DNA from: Eleusine coracana subsp. coracana | Taxonomy: Eukaryota > Streptophyta > Magnoliopsida > Poales > Poaceae | Assembly: GCA_032690845.1 (NCBI GenBank) | Contig: CM064425.1 | Coordinates: 35,862,240 to 35,926,239, forward strand | Reading direction: 5' to 3' | Length of the DNA: 64,000 bases | In this document: positions 33,877 to 44,410 of the stretch, in pieces | How the letters are laid out: each line of letters begins with the position of its first letter | Position numbering within the stretch: the first letter of the stretch is position 1 | Translations under genes and position numbers: made by a program | Notes under the pieces: model-generated | Told to the model about the DNA's origin: nothing | The model's database searches: none | What the model saw: the letters and a program-made list of their open reading frames with translations, nothing else

Positions 33877-33888
33877 GCTCCGATACCA
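33877..33888 (-). promoter_or_regulatory. Primer-binding site of Sirevirus 1
   Basis: Minus strand TGGTATCGGAGC two bases after the LTR end ACTTTCA; complementary to the 3' end of initiator tRNA-Met. Confidence 0.9.
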
Positions 33889-33890
33889 AT

Positions 33891-34896
33891 TGAAAGTGCC
33901 TAGAGGGGGGGGGGGGGTGAATAGGCAATTATCCCTAAAATTCACTTAATAATAAAAGTTAAATGCGCAGTGTCGAACTTGTCCGACGATTAGGGGAAAG
34001 TTCGACGACTTGTCCGATGGCACAAGATAGAAAAGTAGATCGACTGGGTAAATATTAAAACTAGTGTAAGGCAAGCTAGGAGCAAGTGAATATAAGCAAG
34101 AGGAAGCTGTAAAAATAAGGAGAGCAAGTAGCAAGCAACCTACACAAGTTAATTTAAGAAATATTGAGCAAACCCTAACTAGCAAGTTTATGAGCAAGAA
34201 CAAGTGAATGAGAGACAAGTAATTAAAAGCACAAGTAAGGCACAAGATTTGTTCACCGAAGTTCAGCTCCACAAAGAAGCCTACGTCTCCGTTGAGGGAT
34301 CCATAAAGGACTGGGTCTCTTTCAACCCTAACCTCTCCAAGTGACCACAAAGATCAAACTTGGTTTTCGACTAGAAACTCCACATAGGAGGGGTCAATAC
34401 AAACTTCCCGATGCATCACCACACAAGTTGGGAGCTCTACGGGCACCTCTAACTGTCTAGGGGATGAATCCCCAAGAGTAACAAACACACTAGTTGTCGG
34501 CGGTGAGGCTGAACCAAGTGCTCAAGAGGATGGAGGCTTGGAGTCGATGGAGCACTTCAATCTTCTCTCAATCCCTTCACAAATCAAGAGTGGAATCAAG
34601 GGAGGAGAGTTGGGGACAGCAAAGTGAGCTTGAGAGTGTTTTTGAGTGGAAATGAGTGACCAACCGGCCAAAGGGCGAAGAGGGGTTCTATTTATAGCCT
34701 AATGGGGAAAAGAGTCGTTGGAGACCCAATTTCTGAGATCTGTGTCAGACAAGTTCGATGGTCATCAGACATGTCCGATGAATCAAGGTGGCGCAGAAAC
34801 TGGAGTCCGACAAGCTTGCCCGATGCCTCGGATAAGATGACCATCGGACAAGTCCGATGGCCATCGGACATGTCTGACGGCACAAGAGGGGCAGAG
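33891..34896 (-). repeat. 5' LTR of Sirevirus 1, inner part
   Basis: From TGAAAGTGCCTAGAGG to the insertion of the non-autonomous element. Contains a 13-bp G run (33905-33917) and the start of the palindromic array. 34256 onward matches 20395 onward of the other LTR. Confidence 0.9.
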
Positions 34897-35798
34897 TGAT
34901 GAGGACATCACCCTTATGGATACACCCAGGATTCCGCCAACCAAAATGCAAGTTCATGCGCGACAACTGAATTTACGGGTGAGCTTGTTCCTAATGATTC
35001 CTTTATGTCATTTTGAGAATAGATTGCTACCTAACGAATTAATTGTTGTCAGAAACCATGGAGATGATGATGAGATAGCTGAGGAGGTGATTGGAGATGT
35101 GATGGGCCAGCAAGGACGTCCAAGCCAAGGTGGAGGCCCAATCAAAACCGACTTCGAGTCTTTTTTAGAGCCCAGGACCAGTCTGCACTAAAACAGACGC
35201 CCAGGACGCATACAGACTCGGATTTGGATGCTCTATATATGCCTGGAAAGATAACGAAAATCCCTTTCCAACCCAACTGGTTCCATGGCAAAATTCGTCT
35301 CGATCCATCAGCAATCGCCGAAACAATTCGACTTCCAGAATCTGTCCTGGTGCTGCGACACCGTAATCGGTCTTTAGGCCATGTATCAAGTTGAGCCCAC
35401 TTAGGGCTGCATCCAGGGGGTCTTGCACGACCTTAGGGTCCTCATATACATCCGCCGCCTCTTCATTAGGGTTTGGGTTTTGCTTAGATCAATTCTGTTC
35501 ATAAACAGTTTCGCCGTTCATCGGTTTGTGAGACCCCAACTTCGAGAGTTTAATCATACATCTGCAATTGTGTTGCATTCTTCGTTATTCTTGCTTGTGT
35601 TCTTGATTCGCAGGTAGGGATTAGCCTTCTTAGCAAGGTCAATCGTCTTTTGGACGGTTGATAACCAGAGGAGACGTCGTGCTGCGATTGCGGGGTTTAG
35701 AACGTGCTGTTCTGAAGCCGGATCGATTTGTGTGTCGCCTCCGACCAAATCAACTTACCAAGAACCTTTCAGAAGATCGGGAACCCTTGTTCACATCA
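34897..35798 (+). repeat. 5' LTR of element 3
   Basis: TGATGAGGACATCACCC ... CTTGTTCACATCA, 902 bp. Confidence 0.93.
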
Positions 35799-35800
35799 AG

Positions 35801-35812
35801 TGGTATCAGTGC
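35801..35812 (+). promoter_or_regulatory. Primer-binding site of element 3
   Basis: TGGTATCAGTGC, one mismatch to the initiator tRNA-Met site TGGTATCAGAGC, two bases after the LTR. Confidence 0.85.
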
Positions 35813-36840
35813 TTCAGGTACACCGTTAGGTTCGCCCTAATCCTCGTTATTTTGTTGAATCCTAGAGTCCAGAAAATTGCCCTACAAAAATATTTGTTCA
35901 TCGTATTTCCGCTGTCTTACACCCCCCTTGTGCTTTGCAATTTTCAGTTTAGTTTGCTTCTCTGAATTTTAGTCCCTACAAGGTCAGTGTGTTGTTGGTC
36001 TAGTACTTGTTCTTTGGTTTTGTTTGAGTCGTGTGTGTCCTCGTTCATAGACAATCAAGAAAAAAAAAATCAGATTGTTGCACACGTTGAAAGAATAGTA
36101 CTGCTAGAATTGTTTGCACTAAATATTTATTTAACATCTAGCCTTCTACTTTTTATGTGCAAAAGAAACTTAGAGTGTTTTCTGTTGCACGTTGTTCCTT
36201 GAGTCAAGAGATCGCTGCACGTTGTTGCATATGAGAATTGTCGGTTCAGTTCTACATGTACATCTATTCCTTACGTAAAGAGTGCAAAAAAGAAAGTTTA
36301 GGTTTTTCCTTTGTACTATAAAGTTCGCAACTCTTGCTGCAGTTTTATGTCAAAAAATTCATGAAAGAAGTAAAAGGCAAAGAGGTGCTCAAAAAAAATA
36401 AGAAGAAAAAGCCGCACCTATAACAAAAGAAAAAAACGAAAGGAGAAGAGAAAAAAATTCAGAATTGCTTGCAGCCTTTGTGTCCTTTGTTGAGCCATTT
36501 GCTTGCTTGCTTGAACTAGGTCCGAGACAAGTTTAGGCCAGTGACATAGACTACCTTGGGACTATTATTCAGTTTTGCAATTTCTGAATTGAAATTTTGC
36601 TAATCCTTGCTACTATAAATTGCCTACCTAGCTCCATATATATCCTTCTGAATAGGCACAGAACTTTGGACCCTCGCAATCGTCGGATCACACTCTCTAA
36701 GGTATCCTCTGTTTTGCTATTAAGAATCTTGTAAGAACTCAGTTAGGTGCTGCCATTTGCTTGTTGAGAGTTTCCACCGTAATCAAATAGTAGTGATAGA
36801 AAAATATACTCTTGTGTGTTTTCTTGTTTTCTATTAACAA
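35813..36840 (+). other. Leader of element 3
   Basis: About 1 kb without a sustained frame, containing several long A-rich runs (for example around 36058-36070 and 36360-36450). The gag gene found here in element 2 is missing. Confidence 0.7.
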
Positions 36841-38633
36841 TGACAGGTTACAACACTGATGGTGATGAGTCGATGGTGTCAAATGAGGTTGATACAAGTG
36901 TTGTAGCACAACGAGTGCTTAGTTCTCAAATGGAGAAGGTAGAGCAAAATCAAATGAACAACTTGTTTCAGACTCACTTTATTGTAAAGGATCGACGTTG
37001 TCGTGTCATCATTGATGGAGAGAGTAGCCACAACATCGCAAGCTTGGAATTGGTCGAGAAGCTCGGCTTGACCACACAGCCACACCCATGTCCATACTAT
37101 GTCCAATGGGTAAATTCTTGTGGTAAGATGAAGGTAGATAAAACTGCATGCATTGAATTTTTTATTGGTTCTTATAAGGATAGTGCAGAATTTGATATAG
37201 TACCTACGCAAGCATGTCATTTGTTATTGGGTAAACCTTGGATTTGTACAAATAATGTTTTGCACAATACCATTACTAATAGCTACTCATTTAAATACAA
37301 TGGTAGAAGGGTTACTCTTACACCAATCACCACAGCTGAAATTTTAGAAGAGGATCAACAACGATTTGAGAGAAGAAAGAATGAACCGTTTAGGATAGAA
37401 TGGGCTGTTTCAAATGTCGCAACACTTTCATCAAAATCTGAATTGCTAGAGGATGAACATATTTCTTTGCCTCTTGTTACAACTAATATTTTTCAGCATA
37501 TACACAAAGAAGATGATAGTAGGAACGATAAAGAACAGGTTGTTGCTTCAGGTAAGAGCTTTCTTGATATGATAGATTGTTCCAATAGTCTTGCTATATC
37601 GGAACCTTATGATCATGTTCCTTTATCACAAGTTGATTTACCTAGTGGTCCGTGTGATAAAGAGGAGTTGTGTGTCAATGCTTCATTTATACCTTTGCCA
37701 CAACAAATGAATGAGCTTGATGCTTTTGCTTATGATTCACCCACTAGTGCTGAAATTAAACGTTTGATTTTAGTTACATGTCAAAAGGATGAGCAGAAAT
37801 TGTTTTCTTCTCTAAATACTTTAGGTTATATTGAATTTGATGTTCTTTGTAATCTAAGTACTTTAGAGAAGCAAATGTTTTCTCAAACTAAGTTGCCTTT
37901 ATTGATAAGAAACATTTTTTATGCTATTGACAACTATGATCATAGAGGTGTATTTATGGTACATAGAGTTTATGTTTGTTCAAATCTGAAACATCCTCTT
38001 GGTTTGCAACTAAATGACCAACTAGAAAACTTTAATATCAACTACCATGTCATGTCATCTTTTTCTAGTATTTCTAAGATCACACATTGTCTACCTTGTG
38101 CTAAGAGTGAGAATGATGCTCATATTGTTGACCAAGTTTTCAATGAGATTATTAATTTGCACGGAATGCCTTTTACTGTAGATTCTCATTGTGATGACAA
38201 ATTTCATAATGCATATAAATATGAGTTGCATCCCAAGTTTGGGAATAGTTGCACAATTAATATTTTAGATTTGAGATCATACATGGGAGAAAGAGATGAG
38301 CTTGAGTCGAGGACGACTCTAATTCAAAAGGGGGAGAATGATGAGGACATCACCCTTATGGATACACCCAGCATTCCGCCAACCAAAATGCAAGTTCATG
38401 CGCGACAACTGAATTTACGGGTGAGCTTGTTCCTAATGATTCCTTTATGTGATTTTGAGAATAGATTGTTACCTAATGAATTAAATATTGTTAGAAACCA
38501 TGGAGATGATGATGAGATAGCTGGGGAGGTGATTGGAGACATGATGGGCCAGCAAGGACGTCTAAGCCAAGGTGGAGGCCCAATCAAAACCGACTTCGAG
38601 TCTGTTTCGGAGTCCAGAACCAGTCTGCACTAA
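36841..38633 (+). CDS. Fused protease-like/integrase-remnant ORF of element 3
   Basis: An uninterrupted frame of about 597 codons from MTGYNTDGDESM (36841; an in-frame start 25 bp upstream is also possible) to TAA in the 3' LTR. The N-terminal part aligns with the gag end and retropepsin of elements 1 and 2 (VVAQRVLSSQ, CRVIIDGESSHNIASLELVE, ACHLLLGKPW). The protease motif is IDGESSHN where the others have IDGGSCNN. After a family-specific middle part come an integrase-core-like segment (SKITHCLPCAKSENDAHIVD, INLHGMPFTVDSHCDDKF) and the integrase C-terminal end (ILDLRSYMGERDELESRTTL). No zinc knuckle, RT or catalytic integrase residues remain. The same fusion is present in the 28967-32686 array, so it is a family feature, not a one-off deletion. 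Function unknown; it may act in packaging or targeting, which is inference. Confidence 0.75.
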
Positions 38634-39240
38634 AACGGACGCCCAGGACGCATACGGACTCGTATTTGGACGTTCTATATATGCCTGGAAAGATAACGAA
38701 AAGCCCTTTCCAACCCAACTGGTCCCATGTCCAAATTCATCCGGAGCCGTCGGCAATCGCCAAAACAATTCGACTTCCAGAATCTGTCCTGGTGCTGCGA
38801 CATCGTAATCGGTCTTTGGGCCATGTATCGAGTTGAGCCCACTTAGGGCTGCGTCCAGGAGGTCTTGCACGACCTTAGGGTCCTCATATACAGCCGCCGC
38901 CTCTTCATTATGGTTTGGGTTTTGCTTAGATCAATTCTGTTCATGAACAGTTTCGCCGTTCATCGGTTTGTGAGACCCCAACTTCGAGAGTTTAATCATA
39001 CATCTGCAATTGTGTTGCATTCTTCGTTGCTCTTGCTTGTGTTCTTGATTCGCAGGTAGGGACTAGCCTTCTAGGCGAGGTCAATCGTCTTTTGGACGGT
39101 TGATAACCAGAGGAGACGTCGTGCTGCGATTGCGGGGTTTAGAACGTGCTGTTCTGAAGCCGGATCGATTTGTGTGTCGCCTCCGACCAAATCAACTTAC
39201 CAAGAACCTTTTGGAAGATCGGAAACCCTTGTTCACATCA
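38339..39240 (+). repeat. 3' LTR of element 3
   Basis: 902 bp, preceded by the purine tract AATTCAAAAGGGGGAGAA. The ORF runs about 290 nt into it. Confidence 0.93.
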
Positions 39241-39804
39241 CAGAGGAACTAGAATCCGATGGACTTGTCCGATGGCTTGGACAAGGCTTGTCCATCGGAC
39301 AAGTCTGATGAAAATATGGTGGCAGGGGAACTGTACTCCGATGAAAGTGTCCGATGCGTCGGACTTTCCTCTGGTCATCGGACTTGTCCGATGACCATCG
39401 GACATGTCCGACGACCCAGAGTGGCAGAGCTACTGAAGTCCGATGGACTTGTCCGATGGGTCGGACAAGTCCGATGATTTTACCCTGGAAAATTTTATAT
39501 GGCCTAGAAATGGGAATTTTGCACTTAGTTCACCTCCGTTTAACACTTTTGTGTCCCTCTTAATAGTACGGCTTTTCCTATACTCAAGATTTAAAATAAA
39601 AGTCTATGAACTTCATTCTTGAGCATATTTTGAATTTCATCTTGAAGCACTTTGCCATCTTCTTTTCTCCCTTTTTGTTTCTATGCATTTGATCACCAAA
39701 CTTTGTACCATAATCTACACATATGCTCATTAAAAGATTAGTCCGTTCTTAATTGTATTGACTCCAATCACAAAAATAAAATTAGGGGCCTAGATGCACC
39801 TTCA
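39241..39804 (-). repeat. 5' LTR of Sirevirus 1, outer part
   Basis: Continues the LTR after the element 3 insertion, with more CATCGGAC/GTCCGATG palindromes (39251-39475), and ends at TGCACCTTCA before the CACTT duplication. Confidence 0.9.
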
Positions 39805-42605
39805 CACTTGATCGGCAAAACAGTCGAGGCCTACGTGGATGATATCATTGTCAATCTAAGAAAGTCGACACGCTCATGATTGACCTTGGGCGCACCTTCG
39901 CCAAGTTTCTTGAAAACAGTGTCAAACTCAACCCCGAGAAATGCGTTTTCGGGGTGCCGAAAGGCATGCTCCTAGGGTTCATTGTATCCGAGCGAGGCAT
40001 CGAGGCCAACCCTGAGAAGATATCCACAATTGAGCGGATGGGTCTAATTCAAAACCTGAACGGGTTGCAACACCTCACGGGTTGCTTAGCGGCGGTGAGC
40101 CGCTTTATCGCACGCCTCGGCGAGAGAGTGCTCCCACTATATAGGCTTTTGAAGAAGTCCGACAGATTCAGGTGGACACCCGAAGCACAGTCCACCCTTG
40201 ATGAACTACAACACATCTTGAGCAACACTCTGGTTTTAACCCCACCGCTCCCAGGTGAGGTGCTGCTAGTCTATGTTGCAGCGACCACTCAAGTCTTGAG
40301 CGCCGCACTCGTAGTTGAGCGAGAAAAAGAAGGGCACACCCTCAAGGTGCAACACGCCGTGTACTATGTTAGCGAGGTCCTGTCTGACTCCAAGACCAGA
40401 TACCTGCAGATCCTCAAGATCCTCTGTGCCATGATGGTCGCGAGGCGCATGCTCCAGCACTACTTTGACTGCCACCCGATTCACATAGTAAGCTCCTTTC
40501 TTCTCCACGAGATTATATAGAACAGGGACTCAGCAGGCAAGGTTGCAAAGTGGGCACTCGAGTTGATGGGACACGACATCACGGATCAGCCTCAGGCGGC
40601 CATCAAGTCAAAAGCGCTCATCGATTTCATGGCGGAGTGGACCAAAGCGCAGCTCCCGCCCGCTCCGATCGACCAGGAGTACTGGGTTATGTACTTTGAT
40701 GGATCCCTCATGCGAGCGGGAGCTAGTGTCAGTCTCGTCTTCGTCTCTCCGCTTGGGGTACGTATGAAGTACGTGATTTGTTTACATTTCCCCACATCAA
40801 ATAACGTCACCGAATATGAGGCACTTGTGAGTGGACTCAAAATCGCCATTGAGCTTTGCATCTGACGGCTCAAGATCCGAGGAGACTCCCAGCTTGTGAT
40901 CGATCAGATCATGAAGGAATCGAGCTGTCGAAGCGATGCCTTGGCAATCTACTGCCAAGAGGTCCGCAAGCTCGAGGACAAGTTCGATAGGCTTGAGCTC
41001 AAGCACATCCCACGGTGCCTCAATGAGGCGGCCGACGCATTGGCCAAAATGGGATCCGGTCAGGAGTTGATCCCACCAGGAGTCTTTGCCAATGATCAAC
41101 ACCAACCCTTGGTTCGACCCAGAGAGTCCGTGAAACTCGACAAAGTACCGAACGATCACATGGAACTCGACCAAAGGTCGAGCGAAGCGGACCCGATGGC
41201 TGGCCAAACATTAACCCCGCAGGTGGCCAAAATCATGGAGATCGATCGACCAAATGGCCCGATCGACCCGGATGACCAGCAAGTCAACCCTGAGGTTGAG
41301 CGAGTCGATCCTCCAGTCAAACGGGCCGCGGTCCCAGATGACTGGAGAGTCTCGTATATCGAATACCTCGCTCAAGGCACACTTCCTGCCGACGGGACCA
41401 AAGCCAAGCGGCTCTATCGATGCACTAAGTCTTTCATTTTCATTGATGGGGAACTCTATAAGCGCAGCATCACCAAAGTAATGCAACGTTGCATCCCCAT
41501 CAACGAGGGTATCAAGCTCCTCGTCAATATCTAGGGGGGGGGGGGGGGGGGGGAGGTCTGTTGTCATCACGCCGCGCCTCGAACCCTCATGGGCAATGCG
41601 TTTCGCCAAGGCTTTTATTGTCCGACTGCCATAGGGGTCGCCACCCACATAGTCAAAACCTGCAAGGTTGCCAGTACTACGCACGCTGGACGCATCTGCC
41701 AGCTCACGCTCTCTAAACCATCCCTCTTACATGGCCCTTCGTGGTCCGGGGGCTGGACTTGGTCGGGCCGCTCAAAAAAGCGCACGAGGGCTACCCCACC
41801 TGCTTGTCGCAGTTGACAATTTCACAAAGTGGATCGAAGTCCGAGCCATTGCGAAAATATGATCCTAGGAAGCGGTCGAATTCTTCCTCGACATTGTCCA
41901 TAGATTTGGGGTACCGAACTCTATAATCATGGAGAACGACACACAGTTCACAGGGAAGAAATTCCTCAAGTTACAAGACGACTACCACATCCGGGTCGAC
42001 TGGGCTGCCATCGCTCATCCTTAGATGAACGACCAGGTCGAACGGGCAAATGGTATGATCCTTCAGGGGTTGAAGCCCCAAATCTTCTACCCTACCATAA
42101 TCTTCATCCGCCTGAAGCGATTCAGTGGTTGATAGGCTGCTGAGCTGCACGCTATGCTCCGGAGTCTTCGGATGACCCAGAGCCGGGCAATAGGCTTCAC
42201 GCCCTTCTTCATGGTCTATAGATCCGAGGCGATCTTGCCCATGGACCTCGACTACGGCGCGCCTTGTTACGCGCCTACAATGAGCAAGGAAATAAAGCAT
42301 CACTCGAGGACGCGATGGACCAGCTCGATAAGGCGAGTCATCACACTCCTTTACTCAGCCAAGTACCAGCAAGCTCTCCGTCGCTACCACAACCATAATG
42401 TGAGAAACGGAGGCTTTGTCGTCGGTGACCTCGTTTTATGCAGGGTTCAAGACAACAGGGGTCGACACAAGATCTCGCCACCTTGGGAAGGACCATTCAT
42501 CGTTGCTCGAGTGATCCAGCCCAGCTCTTACAAGCTCAAGACCATGGAGGACGTGGAGCTCAAAAACACGTGGAACGTATCACAGGTACATAAATTCTAC
42601 CCTTA
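39805..42605 (+). pseudogene. pol: RT C-terminus, two RNase H domains and integrase of the Tat/RIRE2-like element
   Basis: Starts in RT with EAYVDDIIV (about 39827-39853). A gypsy RNase H region follows (FRWTPEAQSTLDELQHILSN near 40170-40229, then AVYYVSEVLSDSKTRYLQIL). A second, archaeal-type RNase H domain reads YWVMYFDGSLMRAG ... NNVTEYEALVSGLKIA ... GDSQLVIDQ (about 40680-40910). Integrase pieces are YYARWTHLPA (zinc region), GLDLVGPLKKA, HLLVAVDNFTKWIEVR, FTGKKFLK and a C-terminal SPPWEGPFIVARVIQPSSYK ending WNVSQVHKFYP before TAG at 42603-42605. Stops (for example 40519, 40863) and frameshifts (around 39863, 41530, 41860, 42020) make it inactive. The dual RNase H supports the Tat lineage. 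Confidence 0.82.
41534..41553 (+). repeat. Run of 20 G inside the integrase region
   Basis: Twenty consecutive G after CTA, at a point where the integrase frame is lost. It could be a true homopolymer expansion or an assembly artefact. Confidence 0.9.
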
Positions 42606-43084
42606 GAGCTTCTTCAAGTTCAATTTCCATGCATGACGCCTACTCTTCTGTGACCCTCGACCCCTTCCTAGGGGTCGAGCATCACTCGGGGGCTAGGAGG
42701 CACACAACACCTTGCACTTTTTCCGAAACATTACTAAGTCCAATCTCTCAGCCTCGAGCCTCACTGCACTTGCAAACAAAGTAAGTCACGAGAAAAAAGG
42801 TTCAAAGTCAAATCGGTCGTACGGTGCAACATCGTGCTAGCCCCAGCGGCCATGACAATGGCGATCACCGACGAGACTAAATCTCAAAAGGCTCGAGGGC
42901 TTGAACTTTGCGAGCCAGAACAGGAAAGGTAACGGGCCAAACACACAAATGATGTAAGAGAAATAGTAACTAAAATTGTTTAAAGCCACCACGGGCAAAA
43001 AAGACAAACACAAGTTTGAATACTTAAACTATTACATAGTTTTGGGCATGACGACCCGTTGTTCGAAACAAATAACAAAAAGAC
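42606..43084 (+). other. 3' untranslated region of the Tat/RIRE2-like element
   Basis: Follows the pol stop with GGTCGAGCATCACTCGGGGG-type sequence usual after pol in RIRE2-like elements. No polypurine tract or 3' LTR start was found before Sirevirus-type sequence begins near 43085. Confidence 0.5.
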
Positions 43085-44410
43085 TAAAGACATCTAGTGA
43101 TTGGTTTCTTCTTTGATCTTTGGGAGTCCCTCCTCCTCGTACATTCTGGCAGAGCATCCACATGGGGATTGGTAGCAGTGCGCATCTGCAAGGTTAAAGT
43201 GTTGTCTCCTCAGGATAACTAACACTGCCCACTGGTGTAATAGCGTGAACTCCTATCTGTACCCAGACCTAGGAATGACAGTCCTGGTGACTATTGCTCT
43301 AACCACCTTCACCTCTGCTGTGAGCCTAGTAGGGCGTCTGTCAAACCCCTGAGTGTGTGGTGGTGGAAAGGTGACTGACACCATCTCGTCTAGACGTAGC
43401 GTCCCTCCCTGTGGTCTGCGGGGTGGAGCCAAGGTCGGGTAAGCACTCCTGTACAACTACAATTCTAAAGCTAGAAGTCCCAGTGCAGCTATCAGATCCT
43501 CCCTGGTCAAGAGTTTGGGCCCTCCTCTGAACAAGAACCAAATCTCTAAACCATCTCTGGCTACTCATAGTGTAGCGTAGAACTCCATGACGATGTCCTC
43601 TCTGTATCTTTATGGAGCAGTGACTACCTCTGCTAGTCAAGGTAAGTACGTGAAGTACTACTCCATATCAGTGCCTGTGGCCCTCCTCATGGCCTAGTAA
43701 GTGGTGTACTGCTGAGGCACAAATAGTCCAGACTTGGCCTTCCTGGCAAGGTAACGTCTCAAGCCCTCTCCAATCCTCCTCTGGAGCCCTGTTCAGTACC
43801 TCTCTCCTGCAGCAGGATCGCTGGGGACTGGAACCCACTGCTCGAAGGGGACAAGACGTCTCATCTTAAGGTCCTTGGTAGGAACCTTAAGTATGTCTCC
43901 CTCTGAGCCTGCTGATCCGAGTCTCAGCAGCCTCCTGGTGCACACCTCACAGGTGCACTGTGGGTCTCCTACCCGGTGAGCAGACCTCTCGGGTAAAGTC
44001 TGTGCTGGCTGCTCAGGCTCCTCCTCCTCAAACTCCTAAGACTCTGACTCTAAGCTCTCCTCCTCCTCGGACTCCTCCTGCTGCCGAGAGGATCCCTGCT
44101 CCGTAGGTCTCGATGACCTCTCCTGACAAGAAGCCAGAGTACTGTACGACCATGGTGGTAGAACAACTCCTATGGCCAAGCCCTGAGCTACTGTCCTCCA
44201 TCTAGTATTCCTCCTCAACCCCTGTGTCTCGCTGTCTGGCTTCCCAGTAATCAATCGTGACCCGAGTGTCCTACGTGTTGTCTCCATAGCCTCTAGGTGC
44301 TATGCAACCCTCAAGGCGCTCTCTGACTCTGGGTCTAGCCTTGTCCTCTTCTTGCTCTTGGGCTTCTCTGACATCTTGTCCTTGCCCTTATCCTGACTTG
44401 ATCCTGTCAT
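43085..44410 (-). pseudogene. Env-position ORF of Sirevirus 2, N-terminal part, many stops
   Basis: The start MTGSSQDKGKDKMSEKPKSK is at 44410. A Lys/Arg-rich N-terminus is followed by an acidic stretch (QEESEEEESLESES, near 44040) and a core with LFVPQQY, then VMEFYATL, then RDGLEIWFLFRGGPKLLTRE and DLIAALGL (about 43480-43590). The core has the same layout as the FYSTIYF ... W ... FAGMIGL core of the 22056-23656 ORF. At least seven in-frame stops are present, several where Trp or Gln is likely. The C-terminal half is missing at the 43085 boundary. Function unknown. Confidence 0.5.

Larger units (their letters stand above)
34897..39240 (+). mobile_element. Non-autonomous CRM-like element, complete, TSD CAGAG (element 3)
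   Basis: 4,344 bp with 902-bp LTRs at each end, CAGAG at 34892-34896 and 39241-39245, a tRNA-Met-type primer site, a 1-kb leader, one long ORF and a purine tract. RT and RNase H are absent. The LTRs look roughly 95% identical over the stretch I compared by eye, so the insertion is not very recent. Its LTRs and the ORF tail are related to elements 1 and 2, which could have supplied enzymes in trans. Confidence 0.93.
13267..39804 (-). mobile_element. Sirevirus (Ty1/copia SIRE/Maximus) element 1, nested host, TSD CACTT
   Basis: Minus-strand element with LTR ends TGAAGGTGCATCTAGG ... CTAGGCACTTTCA. CACTT is duplicated at 13262-13266 and 39805-39809. Reading right to left: 5' LTR, tRNA-Met-type primer site, gag, pol, env-position ORF, polypurine tract, 3' LTR. 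Three other elements are inserted in it; without them it is roughly 11 kb, typical for Sireviruses. LTRs are about 1.57 kb. Gag zinc knuckle, the WVPKNKA end of gag, DSGCTNHMTG, YIDDIIFGS and ADIFTKPL identify the lineage. Stops and a frameshift make it inactive. Confidence 0.9.
6490..43084 (+). mobile_element. Tat/RIRE2-like Ty3/gypsy retrotransposon, host of the nested insertions
   Basis: Own sequence lies at about 6490-10978, 12604-13266 and 39805-43084. Joining 13261-13266 to 39810 across the CACTT duplication restores an uninterrupted RT reading (RFFDHLIGKTVEAYVDDIIV), which shows that one element was split. Gag, a protease with LNIIYADTLDLLGID, RT, RNase H, a second RNase H-like domain (MYFDGSLMRAGASVSLVF) and integrase are recognisable in this order; the extra RNase H is typical of the Tat lineage. 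Many stops and frameshifts show age. No 3' LTR was found inside the window; the right end appears cut near 43084 by Sirevirus sequence. Confidence 0.8.
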
